Source: Lactobacillus sp. ESL0791
GTDB lineage: Bacteria > Bacillota > Bacilli > Lactobacillales > Lactobacillaceae
Direction: 5' to 3'
DNA: 64,000 nucleotides
Assembly: GCF_029433255.1 (NCBI RefSeq)
Contig: NZ_JAQTHU010000001.1
Span: forward strand, 1,240,001-1,304,000
The position numbers and the translations under genes were made by a program. Every line of letters begins with the position of its first letter. Position 1 is the first letter of the stretch. Positions 62,592 through 64,000 of this stretch are shown here, in pieces. The notes beneath the pieces were generated by a model. It saw nothing but the letters and a program-made list of their open reading frames with translations. It was not told the origin of the DNA and did not search any database.

Positions 62592-63113
62592 TTAGTGGAC
62601 CAATAGCTCATAAACATACGAAACCTCGTCATCACGGTAAATACCCTGCAGTGTGCCTACACGTTTAAAGCCCATTTTATTAATCAGGTGCTGCATCGCC
62701 TTGTTATCCTCATGGGTATCGATCCTAATTGAAACGACATCGGGATGACTAGCAGCAATGTAATTAATAACACTCACCAGAAGCTTAGTTGCATAACCCT
62801 TACCCGCATGTTTTGAATGGATTGCGACCCGGTGGATTACAAAATAATTGTCGGTAGAAATTAACCATTTCCCGTCCAAATCATCATAATAATGATCTGG
62901 ACCCGCTACAAGCGAAAGCACCCCAATTGTTTGGCCGTCATCTGCCATTGCCAGGTAAGCCCAACCATTTTCAATATCTTCCTTGATTTGCTGTGCTGAG
63001 GGATAATCACCCTGCCACTGGTTTACCCCGCTTTCGGCCAGTTGATTGGCACCATCCTGTAAAATTGCCATAATTTGTGCAAAATCTTCTGCTGTTGCTT
63101 GTCTAAGTTTCAC
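62592..63113 (-). CDS. GNAT-family N-acetyltransferase
   Basis: A 173-residue GNAT protein: KLRQATAEDFAQIMAILQDG, FVIHRVAIHSKHAGKGYATK (acetyl-CoA loop), IRIDTHEDNKAMQHLINKMG and FKRVG. This arrangement is common in lactobacillar GNATs of unknown target. The GTG at 63113 is chosen for AAGGAGAGG upstream. A single gene, convergent with the PTS gene. Confidence 0.88.
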   Translation of the reverse strand: MKLRQATAEDFAQIMAILQDGANQLAESGVNQWQGDYPSAQQIKEDIENGWAYLAMADDGQTIGVLSLVAGPDHYYDDLDGKWLISTDNYFVIHRVAIHSKHAGKGYATKLLVSVINYIAASHPDVVSIRIDTHEDNKAMQHLINKMGFKRVGTLQGIYRDDEVSYVYELLVH

Positions 63114-63231
63114 AGTTATCCCTCTCCTTTTTAAAAACAACATCATTCGATTATAAAGAAAAAGCTATAGACTGTAAAAAGATATGGTTTCAAGATAACA
63201 AAATGTCTTGAAAAAAATTAGATTTTTAAAC

Positions 63232-63276
63232 AAAAAAATACGGTCCTGACTAATTTTAACCATGACTGTATTTTAT
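63232..63276 (-). terminator. terminator after nucleoside transporter
   Basis: Minus-strand stem AAAATACAGTCATG with CAGGACCGTATTTTT (bulged) followed by TTTG, 12 nt after the stop. Confidence 0.7.
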
Positions 63277-63288
63277 AGAAATTATTTT

Positions 63289-64000
63289 TTAAAATGAGTA
63301 GAACAAACCTGCCAAGGAACCATTAATGATGCTGACAGAAGTTGCAACTAAGAACAAACGTAAAGCATGCTTAGCAATCGCCTCGCCGTGTTCTTCGTCT
63401 ACCATTGTGTGCATGATGCCCAAAGTAGTACCTAAGTTAGGCAAGTTAGCAAAAGAAATCAGGAAGACACTGACAATTGCCTGTGTCTTCAAACTAACGG
63501 CGTGCATATTAATTTCGTTAATCGCAACGAAGATGTTAGTGAAGGCTTTGGTTGCTAACACCGTTCCGGCACTGACAATTGAATGCACATCGATTCCCAT
63601 CAAGAAAGCAATCGGAGCACAGATGTATCCGACGATTGAGGTTAACGTTTTTCCGCAAATTGACTTGAAAATAATGTTGATAAACGTAATCAAGGATACA
63701 AACCCGATAATTGAAATCGAAATGTTAATGGCTAACTTGAAACCGAGATTCATACTGTCCATTAACCGGGTAATCAGTGACTTCTTGTTAGTACTCTTGG
63801 TCGAAATTTCGTAGTGCACTTCTGAAATATCGTATGGTGCCACGATTTTAGCAACAATAATTGATGAAAACAGGTTCAGCACCAAGGCAACGATGATATA
63901 TTCCGACTTAATAATGTGCATGTAGGAAGCAATCATCGTCACCGTAGTGTTAGACATGGTGTACATGGCTAAGGTGAACAGCTGATTAGGACTCATCGTC
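63289..64000 (-). CDS. nupC: CNT-family nucleoside transporter, C-terminal part
   Basis: C-terminal ~237 residues of a concentrative nucleoside transporter; the frame is open to the right edge, so the start lies outside. Recognisable pieces are MSNTTVTMIASYMHIIKSEY, APIAFLMGIDVHSIVSAGTV, TKAFTNIFVAINEINMHAVS and VFLISFANLPNLGTTLGIM, all typical of NupC-type proteins (about 400 residues in full). It imports nucleosides with H+ or Na+. Confidence 0.9.
   Translation of the reverse strand, partial: TMSPNQLFTLAMYTMSNTTVTMIASYMHIIKSEYIIVALVLNLFSSIIVAKIVAPYDISEVHYEISTKSTNKKSLITRLMDSMNLGFKLAINISISIIGFVSLITFINIIFKSICGKTLTSIVGYICAPIAFLMGIDVHSIVSAGTVLATKAFTNIFVAINEINMHAVSLKTQAIVSVFLISFANLPNLGTTLGIMHTMVDEEHGEAIAKHALRLFLVATSVSIINGSLAGLFYSF

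Overview
The window looks like a chromosomal segment of a Lactobacillus sensu stricto species (L. delbrueckii/acidophilus-helveticus group). Supporting evidence: low G+C, a homofermenter-type enolase, SLAP-domain surface proteins, a helveticin J-like protein, ISL3, IS5-like and IS110-like elements, T-box leaders and lysine riboswitches. Species cannot be decided from the sequence alone. No prophage or CRISPR array is visible.

Region 1 (1-10.8 kb, all minus strand) is a compact anaerobic citrate/C4-dicarboxylate block. One unit runs from a CcpA-type promoter through malate dehydrogenase, an RraA-family protein, a DASS citrate/dicarboxylate carrier, an alpha/beta hydrolase and citC-citD-citE-citF (citF runs off the left edge). 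Upstream lies a fumarase plus cytosolic fumarate reductase unit. Together they would take in citrate, split it to acetate and oxaloacetate, and reduce oxaloacetate through malate and fumarate to succinate, which the carrier can export.

Region 2 (10.9-20.7 kb) holds cutC, an isochorismatase-family hydrolase, and about 1 kb of AT-rich non-coding DNA. Next come two copies of a small type I toxin-antitoxin-like locus (antisense-type sRNA plus a 30-residue holin-like toxin), one of them split by an IS110 element. A helveticin J homologue, a CopB copper ATPase behind a perfect CopY box, and a brnQ carrier behind a T-box leader follow.

Region 3 (20.7-28.5 kb) is a lysine-uptake locus in tandem duplicate: promoter, lysine riboswitch, fused substrate-binding/permease gene and M20 peptidase, twice, followed by one ATPase gene. 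The first peptidase is frameshifted. The second riboswitch has lost part of its closing helix.

Region 4 (28.5-37.4 kb) is an insertion-sequence-rich surface-protein region. It has two inverted IS5-family copies (one interrupting a small membrane-protein gene), an ISL3 element inserted at the stop codon of a BspA-like repeat protein, a SLAP protein, a NUDIX hydrolase and a decayed SHOCT protein gene.

Region 5 (37.4-46.9 kb) has a second anaerobic reductase set: two related FAD/FMN-bind flavoproteins and a second DASS carrier. A divergent LysR regulator beside them has decayed. A dha (dihydroxyacetone kinase) operon follows in which dhaL carries an internal deletion, then a nitroreductase and two small SLAP-type surface genes.

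Region 6 (46.9-64 kb) is mostly housekeeping: a GT8 glycosyltransferase, HU, a methionine ABC transporter under a Met T-box, dihydrofolate reductase behind a highly structured leader, and a tiny Cys/His-rich copper-type peptide. It also has a lone TipAS domain, a frameshifted hicB, tRNA-Ser(CGA), a TipA-like MerR regulator, acetyltransferases, a PAP2 phosphatase, DegV, enolase with a terminator-like leader hairpin, a P3A-type cation ATPase, a beta-glucoside-type PTS EIIBC and the 3' part of a CNT nucleoside transporter.
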